From contig NW_027506876.1 of assembly GCF_052324685.1 (NCBI RefSeq), forward strand, positions 1,799,501-1,863,500: a DNA stretch of 64,000 nt. Direction: 5' to 3'. A program made the translations under genes and the position numbers. Shown in pieces: positions 24,001 to 34,133 of this stretch. Position 1 is the stretch's first letter. Every line of letters starts with the position of its first letter. The notes beneath the pieces were generated by a model. The model had not been told where the DNA came from. It saw only the letters and a list, made by a program, of their open reading frames with translations, and did no database searches. The stretch is from Brachyhypopomus gauderio (Eukaryota > Chordata > Actinopteri > Gymnotiformes > Hypopomidae).

Positions 24001-27000
24001 CCCAGAGATGTAGAGCCAAGGGATTTGTTAGGAATAGGAACACACCAAAAAGAGGGAACTGGGGGTGTCCCCAAGAACTAGACTGGCCACCCCCAATTGT
24101 TAGAATGTCCCAGCCACTCACACTCTTGTGTGTTGTGCGTTTCTCAGGGTTTGATGTTTGGCTATGCTACTGACGAGACAGAGGAGTGCATGCCCCTGAC
24201 TATCGTCCTCGCCCATAAGCTCAACGCCAAGATGGCTGAACTGCGCCGTAGTGGTGTCCTGCCATGGCTTCGTCCAGACTCAAAGACCCAGGTGAGCAAG
24301 ACATGGCACACGCTCCTGCCGCCGAACCCTTCTCAACCCTCCAGAGATCTGCTTCCTGCTGCCTTTTGTGTCTGGGGTCCCATAAATCACTAATGTTAAT
24401 GAACACCAAATGTAATGTGTCCACAAATGTAATTTGTGTCCACTGACTGTGTCCCTGAAGGGAGATTTAACTGGATCTGGGCAGTGTAGGCGTGGGAATG
24501 TAAGGTTTAGCTCCGCCCCTTCCATCCTGTCATGTCTCAGTGTAGGCGTGGGAATGCAAGGTTTAGCTCCGCCCCCTCCATCCTGTCACGTCTCAGTGTA
24601 AAATGTGCTTGGGATTGGGAATGTGCTTTCTGAGCTGTGTAGGGCTCACGTGGTTCCTTCATCCTTTTCTCTTCAGGTGACAGTTCAGTACAGACAGGAC
24701 CGAGGGGCCATGCTGCCGGTGCGCGTCCACACCATAGTGGTCTCCGTGCAGCACGATGAAGACATCTGCCTGGACGAGATGCGTGATGCGCTGAAGGAGA
24801 AGGTGGTGAAGGCTGTGGTGCCCTGCGTGTACCTGGACGATGACACCATTTACCACCTACAACCCAGCGGCCGTTTTGTCATCGGAGGACCTCAGGTACC
24901 ATGGAGGATATATTTGGTTTATTCTACCTTGTAAGAAAATGTATCTTGCCACTGCAGAAATTTTGCTTTTGCTTGTGACCAGAATATTGTAGACATGCCT
25001 AATTCATCATATTACTGTGTACTTTTTGACCAGATTATTGTAGACATGCCTAATTCATATTACTGTGTACTTTTTGACCAGATTATTGTAGACATGCCTA
25101 ATTCATCATATTACTGTGTACATTTTGAAAGTCAATGAGGAAATCATGTCTTTCACAACATTTGTTTGCTATAAGGTTTTCGATCCAGTTTTGTCATCTA
25201 GGATCAAGAGATTGTCAGCTCTCCTGCTTGTTTCTAAGAACATATGGCTCCGATATCAGTATTCTAGACATTTGTCAGCATTTCGTTTTGTAATCTCTGT
25301 AAATCACAGGCAGGGGAGGTATGACACGTAAGATTTCCACTCTTGGATCAGTTCACTTGACAGCAGAACAGAGATTAGCTTAGCAATCAAGAGAAAGAAT
25401 TTATCAGAAGCTGTGAACAGCTCACTAATTCATAGCTCATTACCAGTAGCTGTTATCTTTACGTAGGACCCACATATAATATAATTGGTCTTTATTGCTT
25501 TTTATTTGTTTTTAGTGTTGGAGTTTTTTCTTCTTGTCGCTGTTTGCTAACTGGGGGCTTGGACCCTGACTTTTGTGAAGCTGCTTTGTGAAAAACCACT
25601 AGATAAATACATTTGACTTTGGCTCAAAATAAAAGATTAAAAGATAAGATTAAATTTGTTAGCTTTTGAACCTTGAAAAAGCCCTCCTGCTGTGTCTGCA
25701 GGGTGACGCAGGGCTGACGGGCCGGAAGATCATAGTGGACACGTATGGGGGCTGGGGGGCTCACGGGGGGGGCGCCTTCTCAGGGAAGGACTACACCAAA
25801 GTAGATCGCTCTGCTGCTTATGCTGCTCGCTGGGTGGCCAAGTCGCTGGTCAAAGCCAAACTCTGCAGACGCGTGCTCGTGCAGGTATGAAATGAGCAGT
25901 TCACACAGAGTCCATCTGCCGCCAAAGGTGATTAATGAAGTTATTAATGACTCATTAATGCAGGGGTATGGAGGCGTGCCCACTAGCTGGTGTAAAAGGA
26001 TTTGGTGCACCTCCCCACAGGTGTCCTATGCCATTGGAGTGGCCCACCCATTGTCCATCTCCATTTTCCATTACGGCACCTCCCAGAAGAGTGAGAGGGA
26101 ACTGCTGGACATCGTGAGGAAGAACTTTGACCTTCGACCCGGAGTCATTGTGAGGTAAAAAACCAAACACGGACACAGCCACCCTAACGGTGACTCTGCT
26201 CAGCCTGCTGCATCTCACATCATTCCTAGCTGTCTATATAGTGCACCAGAAAAAGTGAGTGAATGGCTTTTTGGTTATAGTAAAGTTATAGTAGTATTAA
26301 TATTAGTATTAAGTTACAGCAAATATTTTTTTATATTCAGCCTCTTTTCTTGCTCTTTTAATCTTGCCAGCGCTTCTGCAGAACTAATTTGCTGCTTTGA
26401 ATTTTAGTGTGAAGTTGCTGATTTAACATGTAAAGATGCTGCTTAAATAGCTCCTGGGTACTAGATTCTTATCTGAATAATAACAGGTTCATTGGAGCAG
26501 GTAGATAAATTGATCACATTGTGCTTTTATATCACATTTATATTTTTTTTAATAGAAAATATAAATAGATCACATTTATATTTTTTACTTTATACTTTAC
26601 TGTTGGGTTAGAGTGGTAGAAACCCTTCAACTACACACTTGACCTATATTGATATTAGTATATATCTCTCTGGTATCAACAGGGTTGCCAACTTTTCAAG
26701 ATCACTTGGAGTGAAATTTGATCTTTGGGGGGGTGGCGAGTGTAAATTGATAGCGGGGGAAGGGGGGGGGTGTAAATGGACACAAATTAAGTATTATATC
26801 GTGATCGATTGTTCGCCAGTGGTTGGCGAACTAGTAACTCATTGAATCATAGATGTAGATCAGAGATAAATGAACTAGATTTTTTTCAGCGTGAGAAATC
26901 GGATATATGGCGTGAGAACACAGTCAAATGCATGTGTTTGACGTTCATTGCGTGAGAGTTGGCAACCCTGGTTTGCTTGTGTGCTCTGACACGTATTAGC

Positions 27001-27374
27001 ATACGCCACTGTATCATCTGTTAGCATTACTAACATCTCTTTCTTGCTAGTTGTGTGATTGCTAATAGATTTGCTTCCTACGTCAAGCTGTTGCTTCTCC
27101 TCTTCAGCGGATGGATAAGTAGCCTGTCTGAGCTCCGTCTGCCGTCTGCGCTCTGTCTGCTGTCTGCGCTCCGCCTGCCGTCTGCGCTGTGGCTGTAGTC
27201 TATGCGCTGAGTACCGTGTGCACTGTGCTTGCCTCCAGCAGCCGTTAAATCCGTGGGCCTGTGTGTTCCAGGGACCTGCAGCTGAAGAAGCCTGTTTATC
27301 AGAGGACAGCCGTCTACGGACATTTTGGCCGCGACTCCTTCTCTTGGGAGATTCCCAAAAAGCTTCAGTACTGA
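18091..27374 (+). CDS. mat2a: S-adenosylmethionine synthetase, MAT2A type
   Basis: Makes S-adenosylmethionine from methionine and ATP in the cytosol and nucleus. Exons: 18091-18184, 18885-18962, 19052-19174, 19389-19501, 24148-24291, 24677-24895, 25702-25884, 26021-26154, 27272-27374. All phases join and give 396 aa (human 395). Visible motifs are GEGHPDK (27-33), [12 protein letters not shown] (132-143, split exactly by intron 4) and the phosphate-binding GGGAFSGKD (279-287). Residues such as [14 protein letters not shown] and [14 protein letters not shown] match MAT2A rather than MAT1A. The upstream frame is open to 17830, but MAT homology starts at MINGDMNGF, which decides the ATG. Intron 4 is 4.6 kb, swollen by a hAT element and a 2.7-kb minisatellite. 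The last intron (26155-27271) corresponds to the SAM-regulated retained intron known in mammals. Confidence 0.96.
19844..20738 (+). mobile_element. 895-bp hAT element with a BED-finger remnant
   Basis: The ends TAGGGATGT and ACATCCCTA are inverted, and the 8-bp duplication GTTTGGAC flanks it perfectly (19836-19843 and 20739-20746). A + strand stretch at about 20233-20400 encodes [17 protein letters not shown], the second half of a BED zinc finger as found at the N-terminus of hAT transposases. The expected first Cys of the finger is replaced (IYKQCRGA). The catalytic part is absent. It sits in mat2a intron 4. Confidence 0.88.
21135..23815. repeat. 2.7-kb C/T-rich minisatellite in mat2a intron 4
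   Basis: The unit is about 13 bp, TCTCTCCACTCCC, with a CTCCTT variant and occasional shorter CTCTTC and CTCCCTCTC steps. The + strand has no G for long stretches, so stop codons are nearly impossible and five overlapping frames of roughly 890-930 codons stay open on both strands. The period is not a multiple of 3, so all frames give the same Ser/Leu/Pro or Arg/Glu/Gly nonsense. Confidence 0.97.
24481..24600. repeat. Tandem duplication in mat2a intron 5
   Basis: Two copies of a roughly 60-bp sequence containing GTGTAGGCGTGGGAATG and AAGGTTTAGCTCCGCCCC. A few substitutions separate them. Confidence 0.85.
24968..25127. repeat. Triplicated 50-bp sequence in mat2a intron 6
   Basis: Three copies containing TTGTAGACATGCCTAATTCA followed by ATTACTGTGTAC. 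Confidence 0.85.
26680..26970. mobile_element. GTTGCCA-ended MITE, copy B, in the last mat2a intron
   Basis: The ends are CAGGGTTGCCAAC and GTTGGCAACCCTG, perfect inverted repeats over 13 bp. It shares ACAAATTAAGTATTATATCG with copy C at 43123-43396. It lies in mat2a intron 8, the last intron. Confidence 0.8.
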
Positions 27375-27569
27375 ACCAGTGTTGAGCTTTCTCCTTCACG
27401 CTTGCTGACGCGGCCTGTAGAACAGGCTACACGGTTTGGAGAGAGGAATAGTCAGTCCTGCTTCGTAGCCCCATATTTGTCCACACTGATTTGTACAGGG
27501 TTTAGCTTAACCACTCAAATAACAGAGTTAGAGATGTTTTCAAATAATCAGAAAAGGCTTTCTGTGGAA

Positions 27570-27755
27570 GACTATATGATTATATATGATTATTACTATA
27601 TGATTATATATGATTATTACTATATGATTATATATGATTATTACTATATGATTATATATATATGATTATTACTATATGATTATATATATGATTATTACTA
27701 TATGATTATATATATATATATGATTATTACTATATGATTATATATATATGATTCA
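27570..27755. repeat. TATGATTATATATGATTATTAC minisatellite
   Basis: About eight AT-only units with variable TA-run length. Confidence 0.9.
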
Positions 27756-28819
27756 TGAACTTGATCCCTTTTTGTAAATATTATGCTTCATGGGTTCAGA
27801 TTGCGTATTTCTTAAGATATGATGCATGCACACATGCCCTAGACACACCCCACACATGCCCTAGACACACCCCACACATGCCCTAGACACACACCACACA
27901 TGCCCTAGACACACACCACACATGCCCTAGACACACACCACACATGCCCTAGACACACCCCACACATGCCCTAGACACACCCCACACATGCCCTAGACAC
28001 ACACCACACATGCCCTAGACACACACCACACATGCCCTAGACACACCCCACACATGCCCTAGACACACCCCACACATGCCCTAGACACACACCCCACACG
28101 CCCTAGACACACACCCCACACGCCCTAGACACCCCACACATGCCCTAGACACACACCACACATGCCCTAGACACACACCACACATGCCCTAGACACACAC
28201 CCCACACGCCCTAGACACACACCCCACACGCCCTAGACACCCCACACATGCCCTAGACACACCCCACACATGCCCTAGACACACACCACACATGCCCTAG
28301 ACACACACCACACATGCCCTAGACACACACCACACATGCCCTAGACACACCCCACACATGCCCTAGACACACCCCACACATGCCCTAGACACACACCACA
28401 CATGCCCTAGACACACACCACACATGCCCTAGACACACACCACACATGCCCTAGACACACACCACACATGCCCTAGACACACCCCACACATGCCCTAGAC
28501 ACACCCCACACATGCCCTAGACACACACCACACATGCCCTAGACACACCCCACACATGCCCTAGACACACCCCACACATGCCCTAGACACACACCACACA
28601 TGCCCTAGACACACACCACACATGCCCTAGACACACCCCACACATGCCCTAGACACACCCCACACATGCCCTAGACACACACCCCACACGCCCTAGACAC
28701 ACACCCCACACGCCCTAGACACCCCACACATGCCCTAGACACACACCACACATGCCCTAGACACACACCACACATGCCCTAGACACACACCACACATGCC
28801 CTAGACACATATGCCCTAG

Positions 28820-28974
28820 CAGAGCCGGAGTGGCTAATCAGGAGATTCGGGAAGATTCCCGATGGGCCGGCTCATGTCAATCTCTAGTTTGGGCCGATTG
28901 AGAGGGAAAAATAATTTTGGGCCGGATTTGGGCATGAAACTCCCGGGCTGAAAAAGTGGCCCACTCCGACCCTG
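28820..28974 (-). mobile_element. 155-bp hAT-type MITE, copy 2
   Basis: Same family and same length as 891-1045, inverted. The ends are CAGAGCCGGAGTG and CCACTCCGACCCTG. Flanked by TGCCCTAG on both sides (28812-28819 and 28975-28982), which is also part of the minisatellite unit. Confidence 0.85.
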
Positions 28975-29050
28975 TGCCCTAGACACACACCACACATGCC
29001 TTAGACACAGACCACACATGCCCTAGACACACACGACACATGCCCTAGAC

Positions 29051-29194
29051 CAGGTATCACCAAATGGCGGACCGCGGTCCGGATCCGCCCCCCCCCCCCA
29101 CCCAACAACTTTCGTTCGCCACCGCGGACCCGGACCTAAGGTCTGAGCTATCTGCCAAAAATGGACCGCGGAAAGATTTAATTGATTACCCCTG
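29051..29194. mobile_element. 144-bp hAT-type MITE in the minisatellite
   Basis: The ends are CAGGTATCACC and GATTACCCCTG. The 8-bp repeat CCCTAGAC lies on both sides (29043-29050 and 29195-29202). An internal near-palindrome surrounds GGACCGCGGTCC. Confidence 0.8.
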
Positions 29195-29363
29195 CCCTAG
29201 ACACACGTGCCCTAGACACACACCACACATGCCCTAGACACACAACCACTGAGGTGACTCGTTTCCTCTTCCGAGGGTTCCAACATGATCTTATCTTAGA
29301 TACATTAGTTGCTCTTAGATGAGCTGCACTGTGCAGGCAAATGTTTTAGTTTGTGGTCTTCAG

Positions 29364-29401
29364 TGGTTCCAAAGTGTACTACAGAAAAACTTTGGGTTCC
29401 A
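29364..29401 (+). promoter_or_regulatory. METTL16-type hairpin in mat2a 3' UTR (first)
   Basis: CCAAAGT (29369-29375) pairs perfectly with ACTTTGG (29389-29395), and TGG/CCA extend the stem across a small internal loop. The loop ends in TACAGAAAA (29380-29388), matching the UACAGARAA methylation motif that METTL16 recognises in MAT2A hairpins, directly against the 3' stem as in the known hairpins. Confidence 0.7.
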
Positions 29402-29477
29402 ACCACAAGGAAGCTGCTGGCTGGTGTTAGAGGGATGTAGTGCCATCACACTCTCCATCACATCTTTCTTACTCTGA

Positions 29478-29537
29478 GAGATTGCAAAGTTTGGCTGGTG
29501 TTGTACAGAGAAACCAGACTTGTTTACATGCAATCTC
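29478..29537 (+). promoter_or_regulatory. METTL16-type hairpin in mat2a 3' UTR (second)
   Basis: A 9-bp outer stem GAGATTGCA (29478-29486) pairs with TGCAATCTC (29529-29537). An inner stem CTGGT pairs with ACCAG (29513-29517). The loop holds TACAGAGAA (29504-29512), the exact nonamer used in U6 snRNA and MAT2A. Paired stems plus the nonamer are hard to explain by chance. Confidence 0.78.
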
Positions 29538-29615
29538 TTTCCTTTCCCTCCTTAACTCCACCTCCTTCTCTCATTCCTAAAACATACCTTTTTTTACTCT
29601 GATCTATATTTTACC

Positions 29616-29621
29616 AATAAA
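29616..29621 (+). terminator. Polyadenylation signal, probably of mat2a
   Basis: AATAAA followed about 28 bp later by a GT-rich stretch (TGTGTGTTCTTGTTT), the usual downstream element. Confidence 0.6.
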
Positions 29622-29649
29622 ATATTAATTCTTACAAATATTTTCAATG

Positions 29650-30439
29650 TGTGTTCTTGTTTACCAAAAATGGTATTACTTTGTTAAATCAACCTCTTAT
29701 GGTTGAAAACAATTAAATAATTCAATAGGTATTAGAGTAGTACTAAAGTGAAGTGAAACTTTGACTCAGACATATGTAAAGCTGCTTTGTTACAACAGCT
29801 GTTGTACTAGTTAGAATATAATTAGAACGTCTTACAGTTTTTTTGCAGCTGCTAAGACCCAAAAAGTTGTACTTACAGCACAGTTTTGGAAACCACCAAC
29901 CCATGTAGCCTGTCTATTGGCCTGGTGTGCTAAACCTTAAGCACATTATTTGCCTTATAACTGAAAACCATGTGTTTGTTTTGGAAAACACTGCCATGCA
30001 ACTGCTACACCCACATACTAAAACCCAAACTCGGCCATCACAGGTGAAAACACTTCTAGCACATTTTTACAAATCTTTAAAAATAGCCTGATTCCTATAA
30101 AGAGGCTACAAGTTGCAAATCTTGGTTTGCACAACAATGGAGGTCAAGACTTCACAGAGAGGAAGACAACAAGGAAGAGGAAGAGGTTGGATTGTCACGT
30201 CTGGCCCCTCTTCCCGTCATTCCCCGACAGGGTTTGTTTTGTTAGCCATGAGCGTCCTAGTCCCTCCTTTCACTCTGTAACCCATTCCCCTCTGTACAGG
30301 TGTTCTCAGTTTGTTTGAGTGTATTTGATGCCTGTCTTTTGTCTCGAGGGTTACGGATCATTTTGTGTGTTAGGTATTGTGAGTTTGGTGTTTCCAGTGT
30401 TAGTATTTCCAGTTAGTACAGTCTCTAGTGCTTTATGGT
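29650..30439. other. Intergenic DNA, nothing recognised
   Basis: No open frame or repeat of known family was supported in this stretch. Confidence 0.4.
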
Positions 30440-32890
30440 TAACATTGTGTTGTTATATACAGCATTACAATAATCTAGCCTTGATGTGATAAATGCATGG
30501 ACAAGTATTTCACTATCAGCAGGAGAGAGCATATCTCGGACCTTAGTGATGTTTCGAAGGTGAACATAAGCTGTCTTGCTTATTTAGTGATGATGTGCTG
30601 ATTTGAAGCTGAGCTCATTATCAAAAGTGACGCCCAGGTTCTTAACACATTATTTGGCCTTCAGATTCATTTGACAAGTCTGGACATCATTCCTTTGTGA
30701 ATCACTACCAAGAACAAGAACCGCTGTCTTCTCTTTATTTAATTGCAGAAAACTGTCAGACATCCATGTCTGTATACATGTACCTATGCAGTCAGATTTT
30801 AGGGCTTTAGTACATTTAGAGAAATGTAAAGTTGAGTGTCATCTGCATATTGTTGATAACTAATATGTTAATGTTATGTATGTTAATGATATGTGGTAAC
30901 GGAAGCATATATAGGTTGAACAGTAAAGGCCCAAGAATTGATCCTTGGGGGACGCCACAAGTTATTTTTTGACATGTGGAGGAAGAGGTACCTAAGTGCT
31001 ACATAGTAATCACGCCCAGTTAGGTACGATCTAAACCAGTCTATGACTAAGCCACTAAAGACTACCCAGCTATGTAGTTGATCAAGAAGTATTTCATGAT
31101 CAACGGTGTCAAAAGCGGTGCTTAAATCTTGCAGAAAAAGGACTGAGAGTTTGCCTGCATTTTTATTAAATCTCAGGTCATTTACTACCTTAACTAGTGC
31201 TGTTTCAGTGCTGTGGAGAGCTCTGAAACCAGATTGAAAAGTGTCATTTATTTGATTTACTTTAACATAATCATTCAACTGGATTGACAACTTTTTCAAT
31301 GATTTTGCTAAGAAAGGAAAGGTTAGATATAGGTCGATAATTATTAAGAATTGTGGGATCAAGATTTCTGTTCTTTAATAGTGGTTTAACCACTGCAGTT
31401 TTAAGAATATTAGGGAATTCTTCCAGTTGCAGAGACTGATTAACAATCGTTAGAAATTCAATGAGCTCAGAACCTGCTTGAAAAAGCATGTTGGTAAAGG
31501 GTCCAGTTCACATGTAGAGAATTTTGGTAATGAAATCACATCAGTGTTACCATTTACATTTACATTTACGGCATTTAGCAGACGCTCTTATCCAGAGCGA
31601 CTTACAAAAGTGCTAAGTGTTTAGTCAGAATATGCATCTCTATCTAGTATAAACAGGTTTAAGTCCAAACTACTCGAGCTCAAGCACTGCCATAAACAGT
31701 TGCCAGTGCTGATACCTAGAAAGAAGACAACAAAATATAAGATTAGACACAGAGCAATACCTAGCAAGACTGAAATACCTACAAGACTACATTAGCTACA
31801 AGTGTTCCCAGAGATAAAGTGCAATTACGATTTATACCAATGCTTCAGTATATTAGTGCTTATAAGTGCTTTACAAAGAGATGGGTCCTCAGTCTGCGTT
31901 TGAAAACCGCGAGAGAGTTCGCTGTTCGGATAACCAGTGGAAGTTCGTTCCACCATCTGGGAGCCAGGACAGAGAAGCATGTCTTCCATGAATCTTGAAT
32001 CTTGAATGAATCTTCATGAATCATGTTACCATGTCAACTTCTTGGAAATAAGACATATTACAGTTAAGCAGAGTAACTGATATAAGGGTTGATAGTCTAT
32101 TAGTGCTTGTTGCTATGTTCTGCCTTATACTAGTAATTTTGTATTGCATCACATTTTTCAACTGAAACATTCAGGGAAGACACAGGAGGTGGGGTTTACT
32201 AGCTGATCTATACTTCTGAACAAGACAGCTGAGTTATTATTGGATGAACTGATTAAGGTAGAGAAGTAGTTTTTCTTTGCTGATTTTACTTCACTGTTGT
32301 AATTCTGCAATGTTGTTTTATAAATTTCAAAATGTACTTGCAATTTTGACCTTCGCCAGTATCTCTCAGCCTGCCTACAATCTTGCCTAAATGTTATAAT
32401 AGATGGAGTGTTTCTCCAGGGCATCTTAATTCTACCAGAGATTATTTTAGTTACCTTTGGTGCCACAGCATCAATACAATTCCTAACTCTGTGTGTGAAT
32501 GTTTCAACTAACTCATTCCCATTTTCTGAGAGAGGAGGGAGGGACTGTATCATGTCTGTGAAGGCCACGGCACTGCCAGCACTGAGATAACGCTTGGTTA
32601 TTGTGCGCTTTTCACTGAGTGACTGATATTGAAAGATACACCAAAATGATCAGAGATTGCAACATCAGTAATTTCATATTATTAACCTCTATGCATTTAT
32701 GATAAAATCTAAAATGTGGCCGTGCTTATGAGTTGGGCCTGATACATGCTGTATGAGATCAAAAGAGTTAAGCATCCTTATGAATTCTGAAGTGATTGGA
32801 TTTGTGGATATATCCATGTGAATATTAACTTCACTATAGTTCTGCAGACTATAGTGTTGCAGAACCTCCTCAATCTCCTGGACTTTTGGA
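30440..32890 (-). mobile_element. L2-like LINE, minus strand, broken
   Basis: Reading on the minus strand from high to low coordinates: an endonuclease-RT linker region (32568-32158, with TFRQDCRQAERYWRRSKLQV), then RT blocks (31489-30883) with [35 protein letters not shown] and STAFDTVDHEILLDQLHSW, then a noncoding 3' part. Frameshifts and the insert at 31554-32023 disable it. Confidence 0.85.
31554..32023. repeat. GGCATTTAGCAGACGCTCTT repeat in the LINE, copy 2
   Basis: Shares GGCATTTAGCAGACGCTCTT and ATCCAGAGCGACTTACA with copy 1. Flanked by the perfect 9-bp duplication TGTTACCAT (31545-31553 and 32024-32032), so it is a real insertion into the LINE. Confidence 0.85.
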
Positions 32891-32905
32891 GACCCATTTC
32901 ATTTC

Positions 32906-33640
32906 ATGCTGAAAAATCATTCACATCATGTTTTTGCAGAACTGCTAGACTACCCCATGATGGGGGTAGGAAGATGGCTATTCACCCCTGAACAGGAAGA
33001 GGCCATCGTGAACATTGTCATATTATCAAACAACAGTATACCTTTACAACAACTACAACAGCACATCATTACTGACAACATCACTTTCAGCAACATTCAT
33101 TCAGTGAGTCTATCTGCACTGGGCCCATTGTCATATCAAAACAACAGTATACCTTTACGACAACCACAACAACACATCATTACTGACAACATCACTTTCA
33201 GCATCTCATTCATTCAGTAAGTCTATCTGCACTGGGCCGACTCCTGAGAAAACATCAAGTGTACATGAAGCAGCTACACAGGGAACCATTTCAGCGCAAC
33301 TCTGACAGGAACTGCACTATGAATATGTGCAAGTATGCTCTACTATCCTCTTACTCGCACTTTACTTCAGTGTACACAAGTACAACACTGGTTCACCACT
33401 GGTTCATCCACAATTTGATGTGCTTCACCTCCCACCATACTCACCTTTCCTCAACCCTATTGAGTGTTTTTCAGCATGGAGGTGGAAAGTTTATAATCGC
33501 CAACCCCATCATCATACCACTTCTCCAGACGATGGAGGAAGCTTGTGGGGACATTGATGAGAGCATGCCACGGCTGGGTACCTCATTCATTTGTATGGAT
33601 CTTTTTTTGTTACCCATGTGTACTGCTCATGCAAAAAGAA
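32906..33640 (+). pseudogene. IS630/Tc1-superfamily transposase relic (not Tc1 proper)
   Basis: Scattered frames carry FTPEQEEAIVNIVI (N-terminal region), LRKHQVYMKQLHREPFQRN (linker), LPPYSPFLNPIE with WRWKVYNRQPH (end of the DDE core) and QTMEEACGDIDE (C-terminus). The middle is largely deleted and contains a local duplication around 33010-33215 (CAACAGTATACCTTTAC repeated). Confidence 0.55.
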
Positions 33641-33715
33641 AATATACCATCCTCTTATTACTTTTTTCCTTCGTAGTGTTTATGAATGTATATTTGTTAC
33701 TATGATATACACTTA

Positions 33716-34133
33716 AAGCAGACTACTACTGAACAATCAAAAAACACATGGTAGTGTTAGGTAGGTAGTGTTTTAAAGCAGACTACTACTGAACAATCAA
33801 AAAGCACATGGTAGTGTTAGGTAGGTAGTGTTTTAAAGCAGACTACTACTGAACAATCAAAAAGCACATGGTAGTGTTAGGTAGGTAGTGTTTTAAAGCA
33901 GACTACTACTGAACAATCAAAAAGCACATGGTAGTGTTAGGTAGGTAGTGTTTTAAAGCAGACTACTACTGAACAATCAAAAAGCACATGGTAGTGTTAG
34001 GTAGGTAGTGTTTTAAAGCAGACTACTACTGAACAATCAAAAAACACATGGTAGTGTTAGGTAGGTAGTGTTTTAAAGCAGACTACTACTGAACAATCAA
34101 AAAGCACATGGTAGTGTTAGGTAGGTAGTGTTG
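33716..34133. repeat. 60-bp minisatellite, 7 copies
   Basis: Seven nearly identical 60-bp units containing GCAGACTACTACTGAACAAT and GGTAGTGTTAGGTAGG. Only an A/G change in the AAAAACAC/AAAAGCAC position varies, so the array is young. Confidence 0.97.

Larger units (their letters stand above)
27825..29245. repeat. 20-bp minisatellite ACACACCACACATGCCCTAG
   Basis: About 55 units, with ACCACAC, CCCCACAC and shorter CACGCCC variants arranged in blocks. Blocks of the same variant order recur (for example around 28080-28130, 28190-28240 and 28680-28730), a sign of unequal exchange. Two hAT MITEs split the right end. Confidence 0.97.
27375..29640 (+). other. Probable mat2a 3' UTR, containing a long minisatellite
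   Basis: From the TGA at 27372-27374 there is no convincing polyadenylation signal until AATAAA at 29616-29621. Just before it are two hairpins of the type known from MAT2A 3' UTRs. Between lie an AT-rich 22-bp repeat (about 27570-27755), a 20-bp minisatellite (27825-29245) and two hAT MITEs. Either the whole 2.27 kb is transcribed as 3' UTR, or an intron removes the array. Confidence 0.6.

Noticed and set aside
27825..29245. CRISPR-like array of 20-bp repeats
   Set aside because: Repeats are contiguous without unique spacers and lie in a vertebrate gene; this is a minisatellite.
33716..34133. CRISPR-like 60-bp periodic repeat
   Set aside because: Whole 60-bp units are identical including any spacer portion; simple tandem duplication.
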